Shown here: piece by piece, positions 1 to 8,705 of the stretch
Layout: every line of letters starts with the position of its first letter
Numbering within the stretch: position 1 is the stretch's first letter
Assembly (NCBI GenBank): GCA_964345365.1
Contig: CAYFQR010000001.1
Location: 5,546-69,545 of the forward strand
Origin: RUG754 sp964345365
GTDB taxonomy: Bacteria; Bacillota; Clostridia; Peptostreptococcales; Anaerovoracaceae
Length of the DNA: 64,000 nt
Reading direction: 5' to 3'
Notes under the pieces: model-generated
What the model saw: only the letters and a program-made list of their open reading frames with translations
Told to the model about the DNA's origin: nothing
Databases searched by the model: none
Made by a program: the position numbers and the translations under genes

Positions 1-629
1 TAGCTGTCTCCTAATATATGTGTTTTGAGTGCGGACTTGAACTCGTCCTTCGTTATCTTTTTTTCCGCGTTAGCATTTATCGTGGTAACTCTTGACCTGA
101 CGGACTTCACGTTTTTTGATTCGAACTTCGCTGCTTTGACATTTAACGCGCTTGCAACATCAGCCATGTTGGAGTCAAGCATTATGCATCCGTGATGCAT
201 AACCCTGCCCTGCCTGATATATTGAGAATTGCCGGAAAACTTCTTTCCGTCAATGGTTATATCGTTTCTGCCGTTAAACTCCGCATTAACTCCGAAGTTC
301 TTAAGCGTTTCGATAATCGGGACTATAAACATCTTGAAGTTTAGCCCCTCAATATCTTTTTTATCTACCACAAAAGTGAAGTTGAGATTGCCCATGTCGT
401 GATAGACAGCTCCGCCTCCTGAAAGGCGCCTTGCGACTTTAATCTGTTTTTCATCCACCACCTTTTGGTTGACTTCTTCTGCGGCATTCTGATATTTTCC
501 GATTACAATCGTGTTGTCATTTTGCCAAAGCATGAAATAGCCCTCGTCCTTAGGAAGTTTTTCAAATACATATTCCTCAAGGGCGAGGTTAAAGTACGGG
601 TCTGTGCTGTTGGATTCAATATATTTCAT
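1..629 (-). CDS. lplA: Lipoate-protein ligase A, 3' end beyond the window
   Basis: Catalyses ATP-dependent attachment of lipoate (via lipoyl-AMP) to the lysine of lipoyl domains such as E2 or GcvH, in the cytoplasm. The reading frame starts at ATG 629-627 and stays open to base 1, so about 209 residues are visible and the C-terminus is missing. Family motifs are clear: RRLSGGGAVYHDMGNLNFTF around residues 67-86 (the lipoyl-AMP binding RRxSGGGxVxHD block) and GRNDITIDGKKFSGNSQ around 120-136. The start overlaps the stop of the upstream gene in an ATGA (626-629), so translation is probably coupled to the secreted C39-like gene. That partner is functionally unrelated, so the operon link may be only positional. 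Identity is confident; the lipoylated target is not visible here. Confidence 0.93.
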   Translation of the reverse strand, partial: MKYIESNSTDPYFNLALEEYVFEKLPKDEGYFMLWQNDNTIVIGKYQNAAEEVNQKVVDEKQIKVARRLSGGGAVYHDMGNLNFTFVVDKKDIEGLNFKMFIVPIIETLKNFGVNAEFNGRNDITIDGKKFSGNSQYIRQGRVMHHGCIMLDSNMADVASALNVKAAKFESKNVKSVRSRVTTINANAEKKITKDEFKSALKTHILGDS

Positions 630-1609
630 CGCTTAGTGTCCGGCTCCTCTATCATGCCGCTATACGCTTCGGGGTTCTTCGGGTCTGACATTCTAACCGC
701 TATGGTCGAATAGCGGGTATGAATTTTTTTGCCGCTCAAGTCTCTCCTGTATCCGCGTATCTTGAAAAAGTATGTCTTGCCGTCTTTATAGTCGCTCAAA
801 AATACCGTTCGCTCCGAAGGCTGTGCAAGCAAAGTAAATGATTCTCCTGCATCATAATCTTCTTCCGAAATGTAGCTTATGTTATAGCCGCCGAGCTTAA
901 CGTCGGTGTCATCCAAATCCCATGTCAAAGTCCAGCCTTGATATCCGTCGGCGAGGTTCATGCCGTCAACCTTTATGGTTGCAAGGTTTGACTTGCTGAA
1001 ACCGCCGGTGTTGTCAATATACCAGATGTGGCTTAGCGAACCGATGGAATTCATGGTCGTATTATCAAATCGCAGGATTCCTAAATTCCTTCCGGATTTG
1101 TTCTGTGCAGAATCGACAGCGTAGAATTTACCGTTCTCATAATCTGTAAGCAGTACGCCGTGAATCCCGTATCTCGAGCTGCCGTAAACAACTATACCTT
1201 CAGGATGCTTCTTAAGCAATTTTTTCAGCTTGGATTTTTTGTCGGCCGCGCTTCCACCGAGATAATCATGTACCACATCATATCTTAAGCCGTCTCTTTC
1301 GTATGAATACTCATATTTAAGCGAGCTGCCGTTTCTTGAAGTACAGGCGACTTTTCTCAGTGAATTATTGGTTACGCCCTCAAAGTATTTCGAACCGTCG
1401 AAGTAGAGCGCCCTCATTATCATGTAGGCATTTGCCGAAAGCACGCAGTCGCTCGACCTGTAGTTCTCCAAATAGTAATAACTGTCGTCGTCAATATTCA
1501 GTTGTGATAAATCTGTTTCTCCGTAGCCTATGGAATAAAAAACGGGGGATGTAAACACCAACCCCATTATAAATAATCCCGTAACTACCCTCTTAATTGT
1601 AATACGCAT
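626..1609 (-). CDS. Secreted C39-like (papain-fold) protein with fibronectin-III-like C-terminus
   Basis: About 327 residues. The N-terminus (MRITIKRVVTGLFIMGLVF...) is a signal peptide. Residues ~50-200 resemble the C39-like papain fold: a Cys in SSDCVLSANAYMIMRAL and a His-Asp pair in YGIHGVLLTDYENGKFYAVD. These are candidate catalytic residues, but no activity is proven. Residues ~210-310 look like a fibronectin type III domain (TLTWDL ... YNISY ... YFFKIRGY). An upstream in-frame ATG exists at 1627, but it would put a -10 box inside the gene, so I choose ATG 1609. Neither start has a good ribosome site. The stop overlaps the lplA start. It could be an extracellular peptidase, a peptidoglycan-associated enzyme or an inactive adhesin. 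Confidence 0.7.
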   Translation of the reverse strand: MRITIKRVVTGLFIMGLVFTSPVFYSIGYGETDLSQLNIDDDSYYYLENYRSSDCVLSANAYMIMRALYFDGSKYFEGVTNNSLRKVACTSRNGSSLKYEYSYERDGLRYDVVHDYLGGSAADKKSKLKKLLKKHPEGIVVYGSSRYGIHGVLLTDYENGKFYAVDSAQNKSGRNLGILRFDNTTMNSIGSLSHIWYIDNTGGFSKSNLATIKVDGMNLADGYQGWTLTWDLDDTDVKLGGYNISYISEEDYDAGESFTLLAQPSERTVFLSDYKDGKTYFFKIRGYRRDLSGKKIHTRYSTIAVRMSDPKNPEAYSGMIEEPDTKR

Positions 1610-1615
1610 GGGGCG

Positions 1616-1645
1616 ATTATAGCACATTTGGGAGCATCAAGTCAA
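1616..1645 (-). promoter_or_regulatory. Strong sigma-A promoter directly abutting the start codon
   Basis: On the minus strand TTGACT (1640-1645) is followed after 18 bp by a perfect TATAAT (1616-1621). Six bases (CGCCCC) then separate the -10 box from ATG 1609, so the predicted first transcribed base is the A of the start codon. The mRNA would be leaderless if this start is right. Confidence 0.6.
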
Positions 1646-1738
1646 ATCGACAGGGTTTTTTTCACAAAAAATCCACGTTGCGTTCGCGCCAGCTGTTCGC
1701 ATATCCATCTATCCGGGCAGTGTAGCATTGCCCGCCGC

Positions 1739-1900
1739 TCATGGCTATGATATAATGATTACATCGCTTTGCTCTGCAATCATTATATGGAATCATATCG
1801 CCGTGCGACTATTTTGCCGTCGCAAGCTCGGCAAAATCGCACATGGCTGAATTATATCATGTAAACATGATATAATAGCTGCAAACGCAGCTATGATACA
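1739..1900. repeat. Structured intergenic repeat, copy 1
   Basis: The core at 1791-1894 (104 bp) matches 14370-14473 with about six differences. It holds two hairpins: GTGCGA..TTTTGCC pairing with GGCAAAATCGCAC (about 1802-1841), and a 26-bp palindrome with 12-nt arms ATTATATCATGT / ACATGATATAAT (1851-1876), followed by a small AGCTGC/GCAGCT stem. It has no coding potential. Bases 1628-1738 hold nothing I can name. Confidence 0.8.
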
Positions 1901-1959
1901 GGATTATACAGTGAAAATTTATCAAAAAACCAAATTGAGTAACTATATTATATGAGTTC

Positions 1960-2019
1960 TGCGTGATTAGCCTTATGTCACGATTGCTTCCGCAGCGAGG
2001 CGGTAAGGCTAATCACGCA
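1960..2019. repeat. Large perfect inverted repeat upstream of the prepilin peptidase
   Basis: The arms TGCGTGATTAGCCTTA (1960-1975) and TAAGGCTAATCACGCA (2004-2019) are perfectly complementary over 16 bp with a 28-nt loop. No T-run follows, so it is not a normal terminator. It lies 35 bp before the A24 peptidase start and may be a leader structure, an operator or a remnant of a mobile repeat. Confidence 0.6.
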
Positions 2020-2054
2020 ATCGCTATTTACTATAAACAAAGGAAGGAATGTCT

Positions 2055-2771
2055 ATGCCTTTTGCAATCAAAATGCTTCTAACCTGTACCGTGGCAATTT
2101 TTCTCGGAATAATACTCGGTAACGGTGCTGTCTATTTTTTTAATAAAATGCCGGGCAAGTGGCTCACGGACTACGGCGAAGAGCCGAGCGAAGAGCTTCT
2201 TCATCCTACGGTTCAAAGGGTGAAGTCATTTCCATATAAATATATCTTCAGCGCTTTTTTCGTGTGTGTAGGTATATATTTAGGTGTAAAAAATCCTTGG
2301 ATTGCACTTCCCGTCATATTCACCCTGTGGCTTCTTCTTGAAATGTCTATCGCCGATATAAAATACCGCATCGTACCCGACCAGCTTATCATGGTGCTGG
2401 TTCTCGCCGGCATTGGTTTCATACCTCATCATGCCCGCGGAATTATGGACGGTTTAGTTGGAGCGGTAGCCGGGCTTATTCTGATGCTTGCAATCTTGCT
2501 CTTAAGCCGCGTCATAACCAAAAAATGGGCGGTCGGCGGTGCCGACATCAAGCTTTTCACCGCACTCGGTCTGTCCGCCGGCAGCGACGGTATTTTAACT
2601 ATTTTTATAATTTCAACATTCATTTCAGCAATTCATTTAGCTTACAGACTAATAAAGAAAGAAACCTCCCTGGGAGATTCCTTTCCGATGGTCCCGTACA
2701 TTTCGATTGGTGCGGGAATATATTTTATTTTCTTACATGACATGATGTACGGCTGGGTGCTTAACCTTTAG
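2055..2771 (+). CDS. Prepilin peptidase, A24 aspartic family
   Basis: Polytopic membrane aspartic protease of the PilD/TadV type, which cleaves type IV prepilin-like leader peptides. About 238 residues with roughly seven hydrophobic segments. Both catalytic aspartates are visible: ADIKYRIVPDQLI (~residues 99-111) and GGADIKLFTALG (~161-172, the GxGDxK-type motif). The N-terminal cysteine-rich methyltransferase region of PilD is absent; in its place is a short loop (MPGKWLTDYGEEPSEE). I choose ATG 2055 rather than 2049 because AGGAAGG at 2041-2047 sits 7 nt from 2055 but abuts 2049. No pilin genes lie nearby, so its substrates are elsewhere. A large hairpin lies just upstream. Confidence 0.88.
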   Translation: MPFAIKMLLTCTVAIFLGIILGNGAVYFFNKMPGKWLTDYGEEPSEELLHPTVQRVKSFPYKYIFSAFFVCVGIYLGVKNPWIALPVIFTLWLLLEMSIADIKYRIVPDQLIMVLVLAGIGFIPHHARGIMDGLVGAVAGLILMLAILLLSRVITKKWAVGGADIKLFTALGLSAGSDGILTIFIISTFISAIHLAYRLIKKETSLGDSFPMVPYISIGAGIYFIFLHDMMYGWVLNL

Positions 2772-2777
2772 AACATG

Positions 2778-4309
2778 TTATTTCATGAAGGTTCCCAGTA
2801 TCGAGCGGGCAAGCTGCGCGCCCACATTGCCGCCGAGAGTCTTCCCGAAGCTGCCGCCTGCGGAGCCGATTGACTTTCCTACCTGTCTTCCTATCGTTCC
2901 GACTGCTGTTGAGGCGACTTGCTTCACAGCTCTTTTTTTCTGTGCTTCGGCTTTTTTGGCCTCTTTTTCGAGCCTTTTTTGTTCGAGTTCCAATTTTTTT
3001 CTCTCGGTTGCATTCAGCTTCTCAAGTTCTTTCTCCGAAAGAGCTTGTGCCGCCGTCTGCTCGGCTTCGAGAGTTATTTGCTGCTCGTGCCTCTTAAAGA
3101 ATTCGTATGCCGAATCTCTGTCTATCGTGTTCTGATACCTGAGATATGCATTGTTTGTCAGAATGCACTGCTGTTTCTCTTCGTCGGTGATGCTGACGTC
3201 CATGCTGACAGGTGCGAGTATCTTTGTCTTTTCGACCACCTTCGGAATACCGTCAAGTCCGAGGGTGGAAACGAGCGCTTCTCCCGTACCTAAGTTGAGT
3301 ATGGTTGTATATGTATCAAATTCAGGATTTGCTCTGAATGTGTCGGCAACCGTTTTCACTACTTTTTCATCGGCAGGTGTATATGCTCTAAGCCCGTGCT
3401 GGATTTTGTTTCCGACCTGCGCGAGTATCGAGTCCGGTATGTCCTTAGGTGACTGTGAAATGAAATACACGCCTACACCTTTTGAACGGATGAGCTTGAT
3501 TACCTGCTCTATCTTGTCCATCAGCCCCTTGTTAATGTCTTTGAACAGAAGGTGCGCTTCATCGAAGAAGAATACCATTCTCGGTTTTTCGAGGTCGCCT
3601 ACTTCCGGCAGTGTTTCAAAGAGCTCCGATAGCATCCAAAGCAGGAATGTCGAATACATGGTTTGGTCAGTCACAAGCGTACCCGCATCGAGTATGTTTA
3701 TCATTCCTCTTCCGTCGGCGCTTGCGGTGAACCAGTCTGCTATATTGAGGGCGGGCTCCGAAAAGAACTCCTCTGCGCCCTTGGTTTCAAGAGCGACTAT
3801 GTTTCTTATTATCGTCGTAACCGTAGCCTGAGCGATGTTGCCGTATGTCGAAGCAAACTCCGAGTTGTTCTCAGCGACGTAGCCGAGCATAGCTTTCAGG
3901 TCTTTAGTGTCAATGAGAAGTAATCCTTGGTCGTCGGCTATCTTAAACACCACCGTGAGCACGTCGGACTGAGTGCTGTTTAAATCCATGAGCTTGGCAA
4001 GAAGTATCGGCCCCATTTCGGATATAGTCGTTCTGGCAGGTATTCCGCCTTTGCCGTAAATGTCCCAAAATGTAACCGGATAATTTTTTGCCATTCCTGC
4101 GAGGTCGCCTTTGACATCCGAGAAAAACACCGGTACNNNNNNNNNNGTACTCCCGCTTCGCTGAAAGACTCGGCAAGAGTCTTCAGAGTGGTGGTTTTTC
4201 CCGTACCTGTCGCACCGGTTATAAGACCGTGCCTGTTTGCCATTTTCGGTTCAATAAAGATTTCGGTTTCACCGGAAAGTCCTATGTGGATTTTGCCGTC
4301 TTTATACAT
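2778..4309 (-). CDS. HerA-like ATPase, DUF853 (YjgR) family, interrupted by a 10-N gap
   Basis: About 505 residues once the gap is bridged. The Walker A motif GATGTGKTTTL is near residue 35, followed by VKGDLAGMA. Walker B is MVFFFDEAHLLF (~residue 250), and the arginine-containing helicase core NKIQHGLRAYTPADEK follows. A charged coiled-coil (~410-465) precedes a glycine-rich tail (GKSIGSAGGSFGKTLGG). This is the HerA/FtsK-like P-loop family annotated DUF853 or YjgR; its role is unproven, though DNA translocation or a membrane-linked ATPase is likely. The N-run at 4137-4146 throws the two halves out of frame. The flanks both end in GTAC, and merging them restores the frame as EAGVPVFFSDVKGD, so the gene is probably intact. 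It overlaps nothing and follows glnS by 28 bp in the same direction. Confidence 0.85.
4137..4146. other. Assembly gap (10 N) inside the HerA-like gene
   Basis: Placeholder run of N. The left flank ends ...CCGGTAC and the right flank begins GTACTCC. If the shared GTAC is an overlap, the gap has no missing sequence and the protein frame closes. Confidence 0.9.
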
Positions 4310-4337
4310 ATCTCTTACCTACCTTTCAGTTATGTTG

Positions 4338-5999
4338 TTATTTCCAACTCGACTTCAAGCCGACTATTTCATTGAATATCAGGTTGTCCTTGCTGAAGAG
4401 TTTCGGTTCCGCATTGTAGTATCCGTGTCTGAAGAATTGGAATCTCTCCGCAGGTTCCGCTTCCGCAAGCGCCTTTTCGGCTATGCAGTCACATATGTTC
4501 ATCGTTTCCGGATTTGATATCATTTCACCCGGATTTTCGGGGTCTTCTATCATCAGATATCCGAAGCTTCTTACGGTTATAGGTACACAATTTGCCGCAT
4601 CGACAAAATGTATCGTTCCCTTGACCTTCCGCCCTTCAAAGCCCGAGCCGGACTTGGTTTCAGGGTCATAGGTCGCGTAGATTTCTTTCACCTTGCCGTT
4701 TTCGTCTGCTGAGTATCCCGTGCAGCGAATAAAGTATGCTCCTTTTAACCTTACTTCGTTTCCGGGGGTGCCTTCTTCCTGCGGTGGATAAAGTCTGAAA
4801 TATTTCTTTTCAGGTACGACCATGAAGTCGGCTCCGTCTATCCAGATTTCTCTCGAGAAAGTAACTTTACGCGTGCCCATCTCAGGTACGGCAACGTTAT
4901 TTTCTATTTCACATTCCTCGGACATGCCTTCAGGATAGTTGGTTATTATAACTTTCACAGGGTCGAATATTACATTTCTCGACTCGACTTTTTCTTTCAG
5001 GTCATCTCTTACGCAGTGTTCGAGGAGTGCTACGTCAACCGTGGAGTTCGCCTTTGCAACACCTATCTCTTCACAGAAGTTTCTAACTGCTTCAGCTGTA
5101 TATCCTCTCCTCCTTATTCCTGCGATGGTCGGCATTCTCGGGTCATCCCAGCCTTCCACAACGCCGTCATCAACGAGCTTCTTCAAGTAACGTTTTGACA
5201 TAACCGTGTTCGTCAGGTTAAGTCTTGCAAACTCTATCTGCTGAGGCGGCATCGGCCAAAATCCCACCTCTTCAAGAACCCAATCATAGAGCGGTCTATG
5301 GTCTTCAAACTCCAATGTGCATATCGAGTGGGTGATGTTTTCAACCGCATCCTCGATAGGATGTGCAAAGTCATACATCGGATATATGCACCATTCGTCA
5401 CCGGTGTTGTGATGAGTCACATGAGCTATTCTATAGATGACAGGGTCACGCATATTGATGTTAGGCGAAGCCATATCGATTTTAGCCCTGAGGACTAATG
5501 AACCCTCTTCATGTTTACCATCTTTCATCTCCTCAAATAATCTGAGATTTTCATCTACGGTTCTATCCCTATACGGTGAGTTTTTTCCGGGTTCGGTGAG
5601 CGTGCCGCGATATTCTCTGATTTCTTCAGGAGTAAGCTCACATACATAGGCCTTGCCTTTTTTGATGAGTTCTACCGCAGAATCGTACATAATGTTAAAA
5701 TAGTCGGATGCCCAAAGCCTCTCCGCCCATTCGAAGCCCAGCCATCTCACGTCTTCCTCTATGGAATTGATATATTCCATATCCTCTTTTTCAGGGTTTG
5801 TGTCGTCATATCTCAAGTTACATTTGCCGCCGTATTTTGCAGCCGTAGTGAAATTAAGGCAAATCGACTTGGCGTGACCGATATGCAGGTAACCGTTCGG
5901 CTCCGGCGGAAAGCGCGTTATGACGGGCTTATCGCCGTATTTTTTTGTTTCTAAATCCTTGTCTATTATCTGATGAATAAAATTCGTTGTTTCAGTCAT
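4338..5999 (-). CDS. glnS: Glutaminyl-tRNA synthetase
   Basis: Charges tRNA-Gln with glutamine. 553 residues, the usual GlnRS length. Class I signatures: FPPEPNGYLHIGHAKS (HIGH motif, ~residues 31-46) and NTVMSKRYL (KMSKS variant, ~residue 268). GlnRS-specific stretches such as YDDTNPEKE and EFARLNLTNT are present, followed by the paired anticodon-binding beta-barrels. A ribosome site (GGAGAATC) precedes ATG 5999. Many Firmicutes lack GlnRS and use GatCAB transamidation instead, so this gene fits the clostridial lineages that gained it. Other glutamine genes (glutaminase, long GS) lie in this window but not in this operon. I see no T-box in the ~100 nt upstream. Confidence 0.97.
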   Translation of the reverse strand: MTETTNFIHQIIDKDLETKKYGDKPVITRFPPEPNGYLHIGHAKSICLNFTTAAKYGGKCNLRYDDTNPEKEDMEYINSIEEDVRWLGFEWAERLWASDYFNIMYDSAVELIKKGKAYVCELTPEEIREYRGTLTEPGKNSPYRDRTVDENLRLFEEMKDGKHEEGSLVLRAKIDMASPNINMRDPVIYRIAHVTHHNTGDEWCIYPMYDFAHPIEDAVENITHSICTLEFEDHRPLYDWVLEEVGFWPMPPQQIEFARLNLTNTVMSKRYLKKLVDDGVVEGWDDPRMPTIAGIRRRGYTAEAVRNFCEEIGVAKANSTVDVALLEHCVRDDLKEKVESRNVIFDPVKVIITNYPEGMSEECEIENNVAVPEMGTRKVTFSREIWIDGADFMVVPEKKYFRLYPPQEEGTPGNEVRLKGAYFIRCTGYSADENGKVKEIYATYDPETKSGSGFEGRKVKGTIHFVDAANCVPITVRSFGYLMIEDPENPGEMISNPETMNICDCIAEKALAEAEPAERFQFFRHGYYNAEPKLFSKDNLIFNEIVGLKSSWK

Positions 6000-6105
6000 G
6001 GAGATTCTCCTTTTATGCTATATTCTGTCTTTACGCCTTGGTAATTTCCACTAAAGTATAACACGAAAATCGTGTGCTTTCCATAACAATAATTAAAATT
6101 GACAA

Positions 6106-6152
6106 ACAAAAAAGCATACTCAGTGAAAATACGCCAAGCATGCTTTTTTTGT
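6106..6152 (-). terminator. Rho-independent terminator after the thiolase gene
   Basis: Stem ACAAAAAAGCAT / ATGCTTTTTTTGT with T-runs on both sides. On the minus strand it lies directly downstream of the thiolase stop (6167) and can end that transcript before glnS. The A/T-rich symmetry could also work in the other direction. Confidence 0.8.
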
Positions 6153-6166
6153 AAGTCTCTATTTGA

Positions 6167-7345
6167 TTATCTCTCTACTATGAGGGATGTTCCCATTCCG
6201 CCGCCGATGCAAAGAGTTGCAAGGCCGTAGCGGCTGTCTCTCTTCATCATTTCATAGATGAGTGTAACTAAGATTCTGCAGCCGGATGCTCCGATAGGAT
6301 GTCCGAGTGCGATAGCTCCGCCATTTACGTTTGTCTTCTCAGGGTCAAGTCCTAAATCCTTACGGACTGCGAGCGACTGTGCTGCGAAAGCTTCGTTTGC
6401 TTCTACAAGGTCCATGTCCTCGATAGTGAGGTTTGCCTTTTCGAGTGCCTTTCTGGTTGCAGGAACAGGGCCTACTCCCATGATTGACGGGTCAACTCCG
6501 CCGGAAGCATATGATACGATTTTGCAAAGAGGCTTAAGGCCGAGTTCTTTTGCCTTGTCTGCGGACATTACGATTACTGCAGCTCCGGAGTCATTTATTC
6601 CGGAAGCATTAGCAGCTGTAACGATACCTTCCTTAGCGAAAGCAGGTCTCAGTTTAGCAACTTTATCGAGAGTTGTACCTGCCTTGATGTATTCATCCGT
6701 GTCGAACAGAATCGGGTCGCCCTTCTTCTGAGGGCTTTCCACACTAACTATGTCATCTTTTCACGTACCTGCCCTCGATGCTTCTTCAGCTCTCTGCTGC
6801 GACATAACAGCGATCTCGTCAATCTTTTCTCTTGTGAGTCCCCACTGGCTCGCAACGTTCTCAGCGGTAACTCCCATGTGATATCCGTTAAATGCATCCC
6901 AAAGTCCGTCGTTTACCATCATGTCAACCATCGGTACGTTGTTCATTCTGGCTCCCCAGCGTGCCTTAGGCATTGAATATGGTGTGGCCGACATGTTCTC
7001 TGCTCCGCCCGCAACTATAACGTCCGCGTCGCCTGCTTTTATTATCTGAGCCGCCAGTTCAACTGCTCTTAAACCGGAACCGCAAACCTTATTGATTGTC
7101 ATCGCAGGTACCTCTACAGGAATTCCGGCGTCGAGTGACATCTGTCTTGCAACGTTCTGTCCGAGCGATCCCTGGAGAACGCATCCCATAATTACTTCTT
7201 CTACCTGCTCAGGTTTAAGTCCTGCTCTGTCAAGTGCCTCCTTGATGCATATAGCACCGAGCTTCCTTGCAGGTACGTCCTTGAGAGTTCCGCCGAAGGA
7301 ACCGATTGCTGTCCTTGCTGCGCTTACGATTACAACTTCTTTCAT
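6167..7345 (-). pseudogene. Acetyl-CoA acetyltransferase (thiolase) interrupted by one in-frame TGA
   Basis: Condenses two acetyl-CoA to acetoacetyl-CoA, the first step of butyrate or ketone-type fermentation. The reading frame is continuous over about 392 codons except for TGA at 6763-6761. The N-part (195 residues) carries the nucleophile in NKVCGSGLRAVE, and the C-part carries GGAIALGHPIGASG and the second cysteine in CIGGGMGT. The TGA falls in ...EEASRAGT-stop-KDDIVSVESP, where homologues usually have Phe or Trp. It is therefore one point change (for example TGG to TGA) away from intact. Everything else is conserved, so this is a recent mutation, a sequencing error or a recoding event. 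RBS AGGAGG lies upstream of ATG 7345. Confidence 0.85.
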
Positions 7346-7450
7346 TACTTATTGCCCTCCTAAAAGTATTAATATTTATTTATGTGTTTTATGATTTTTC
7401 ATTCGGTCAATCATATTAAAACACAAGCGTGTAAAAAAAGCAATAGCTCT

Positions 7451-7468
7451 TTGTTAAAAAAATAACTA
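7451..7468. promoter_or_regulatory. Candidate Rex-like operator upstream of the thiolase gene
   Basis: TTGTTAAAAAAATAACTA matches 12 of 14 defined positions of the redox-repressor Rex palindrome TTGTTAA-N4-TTAACAA. It lies ~106 bp before the thiolase start and just upstream of a plausible minus-strand promoter (TTGCTT, 17 bp, TTTAAT). Rex control of clostridial fermentation genes is established; its presence here is inferred. Confidence 0.35.
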
Positions 7469-7514
7469 TTTCTCGTTCTTTTTTTAGTACACAATGTCTT
7501 AAATTTAATTTATC

Positions 7515-7547
7515 AAAAAATTGCCGAAAAGTAAAGCTATTCGGCAA
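7515..7547 (-). terminator. Terminator downstream of the GGDEF gene
   Basis: On the minus strand TTGCCGAA (7540-7547) pairs with TTCGGCAA (7521-7528), an 8-bp perfect stem with an 11-nt loop, followed by TTTTTTG. The genes before and after it run in the same direction, and it separates their transcripts. Confidence 0.85.
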
Positions 7548-7623
7548 TAGTAGTTTAATTAACAAGTTTACATATTATCTAAGAAGAACGGCATTGACGC
7601 CCATTTATCGACTTCTCCCTTCT

Positions 7624-8645
7624 TTAAGAGGAGTGAACCATGAGGATTTCACCTTTCTCTTCATGTTTTACTCTGTAGAGCGCGTCATCGGCTGCATACA
7701 TGTAGTCCCATGGACGATTTATCTCCAAAGGTACGCTGTTTCTCACACCTTGCGATATCGTCATATATTCGCTTACAGTGGAGTTTTTTGAAGGTATTTT
7801 CAGTGCAATAACATCATCCCTCAACTTGAGCGCTACCTCAAGAATCTCTTCATCCGTCATATTATTATATATGATGCAAAATTCATCGCCGCCATAACGT
7901 GCCGCGAAGATTCGTTCATCTTCGTCCGTGATTTTCTTCAGTATCTTGGCTATAGCTTTGAGACATTCGTCACCGTATTGGTGTCCGTAGCTGTCGTTTA
8001 TCTGTTTGAAAAAGTCAATGTCGAGGATTTCGAACCCGAGCATTGTTTGATTTTGAAAAGCCGCTTCAAATGAGCTCTCCGTCATCGCATTGAGCATGGA
8101 GTTAAGTCTCGGGATACGATTTATTCCTGCGCTGTTCTTCTTAAAATATTCATATGCGGTCTTCACAAATTCCAGCTTGCGATGTATATTACCCAATCTT
8201 CCGTATATGCAGGCGATGTTAAGTGCAGCAATATATTTAGGTCTTTCAAGGTCGCCCGAGACATCTATGACATTCATATAGTTTTCCAACGCGAGCTCGA
8301 GATTCCCCTGATTGAACTCATTTATACCCATCATATTATATGAAATTGTAGCGGAAACAGGGTTCTTTTCTCTGACTTCCTCAGGGTTCTTAGACGCTTC
8401 AACCAGATGATACCTGAATAATTCACCGTCCAAAAATTCATAATATTCCGAAAGCAATGCATGGCAATATACCTTGGAAACAATATCGTCTTTTTCTTCC
8501 GCTTCTTTTAGTAAAGCTTCAATTTTTTTGCAATACTCGGGTTTCCGCTGTGTCTGCCGCTCTCTACGACTTCCTCTATGCGTTCAAGCAAGGTTTTTTC
8601 GGTGCTGAAAACATTTTCGCTTTTATGTTCGTTTTTTCCTTTCAT
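7624..8645 (-). pseudogene. GGDEF diguanylate cyclase-like protein, frameshifted in a poly-A tract
   Basis: Intended product about 340 residues: an N-terminal helical TPR-like region and a C-terminal GGDEF domain (LDIDFFKQINDSYGHQYGDE, then RYGGDEFCIIY). It would make c-di-GMP from two GTP. Translation from ATG 8645 (MKGKNEHKSENVF...) ends after ~45 codons because a run of seven A (minus strand, near 8523-8529) leaves the frame. Eight A would join NPSIAK to KIEALLKEAEEKDD and restore the full protein. The rest is open from 8542 onward. No RxxD inhibitory site precedes GGDEF, and the usual DxLTxLxNR lead-in is degenerate (AGINRIPRLN). Slippage at the homopolymer, phase variation or assembly error are all possible. 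Confidence 0.75.
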
Positions 8646-8705
8646 AAATAATACCATTTTCTCGCATTATCAAAAATACATAAACTTATTTTTATTGCCA
8701 TTATA

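Noticed and set aside
3151..3831. 226-codon plus-strand ORF over the HerA-like gene
   Set aside because: Antisense shadow of a well-conserved ATPase; no ribosome site or family resemblance.
6761..6763. Selenocysteine insertion at the thiolase TGA
   Set aside because: Homologues have Phe/Trp rather than Cys here, the catalytic cysteines are elsewhere, and the small downstream stem lacks a convincing bacterial SECIS loop.
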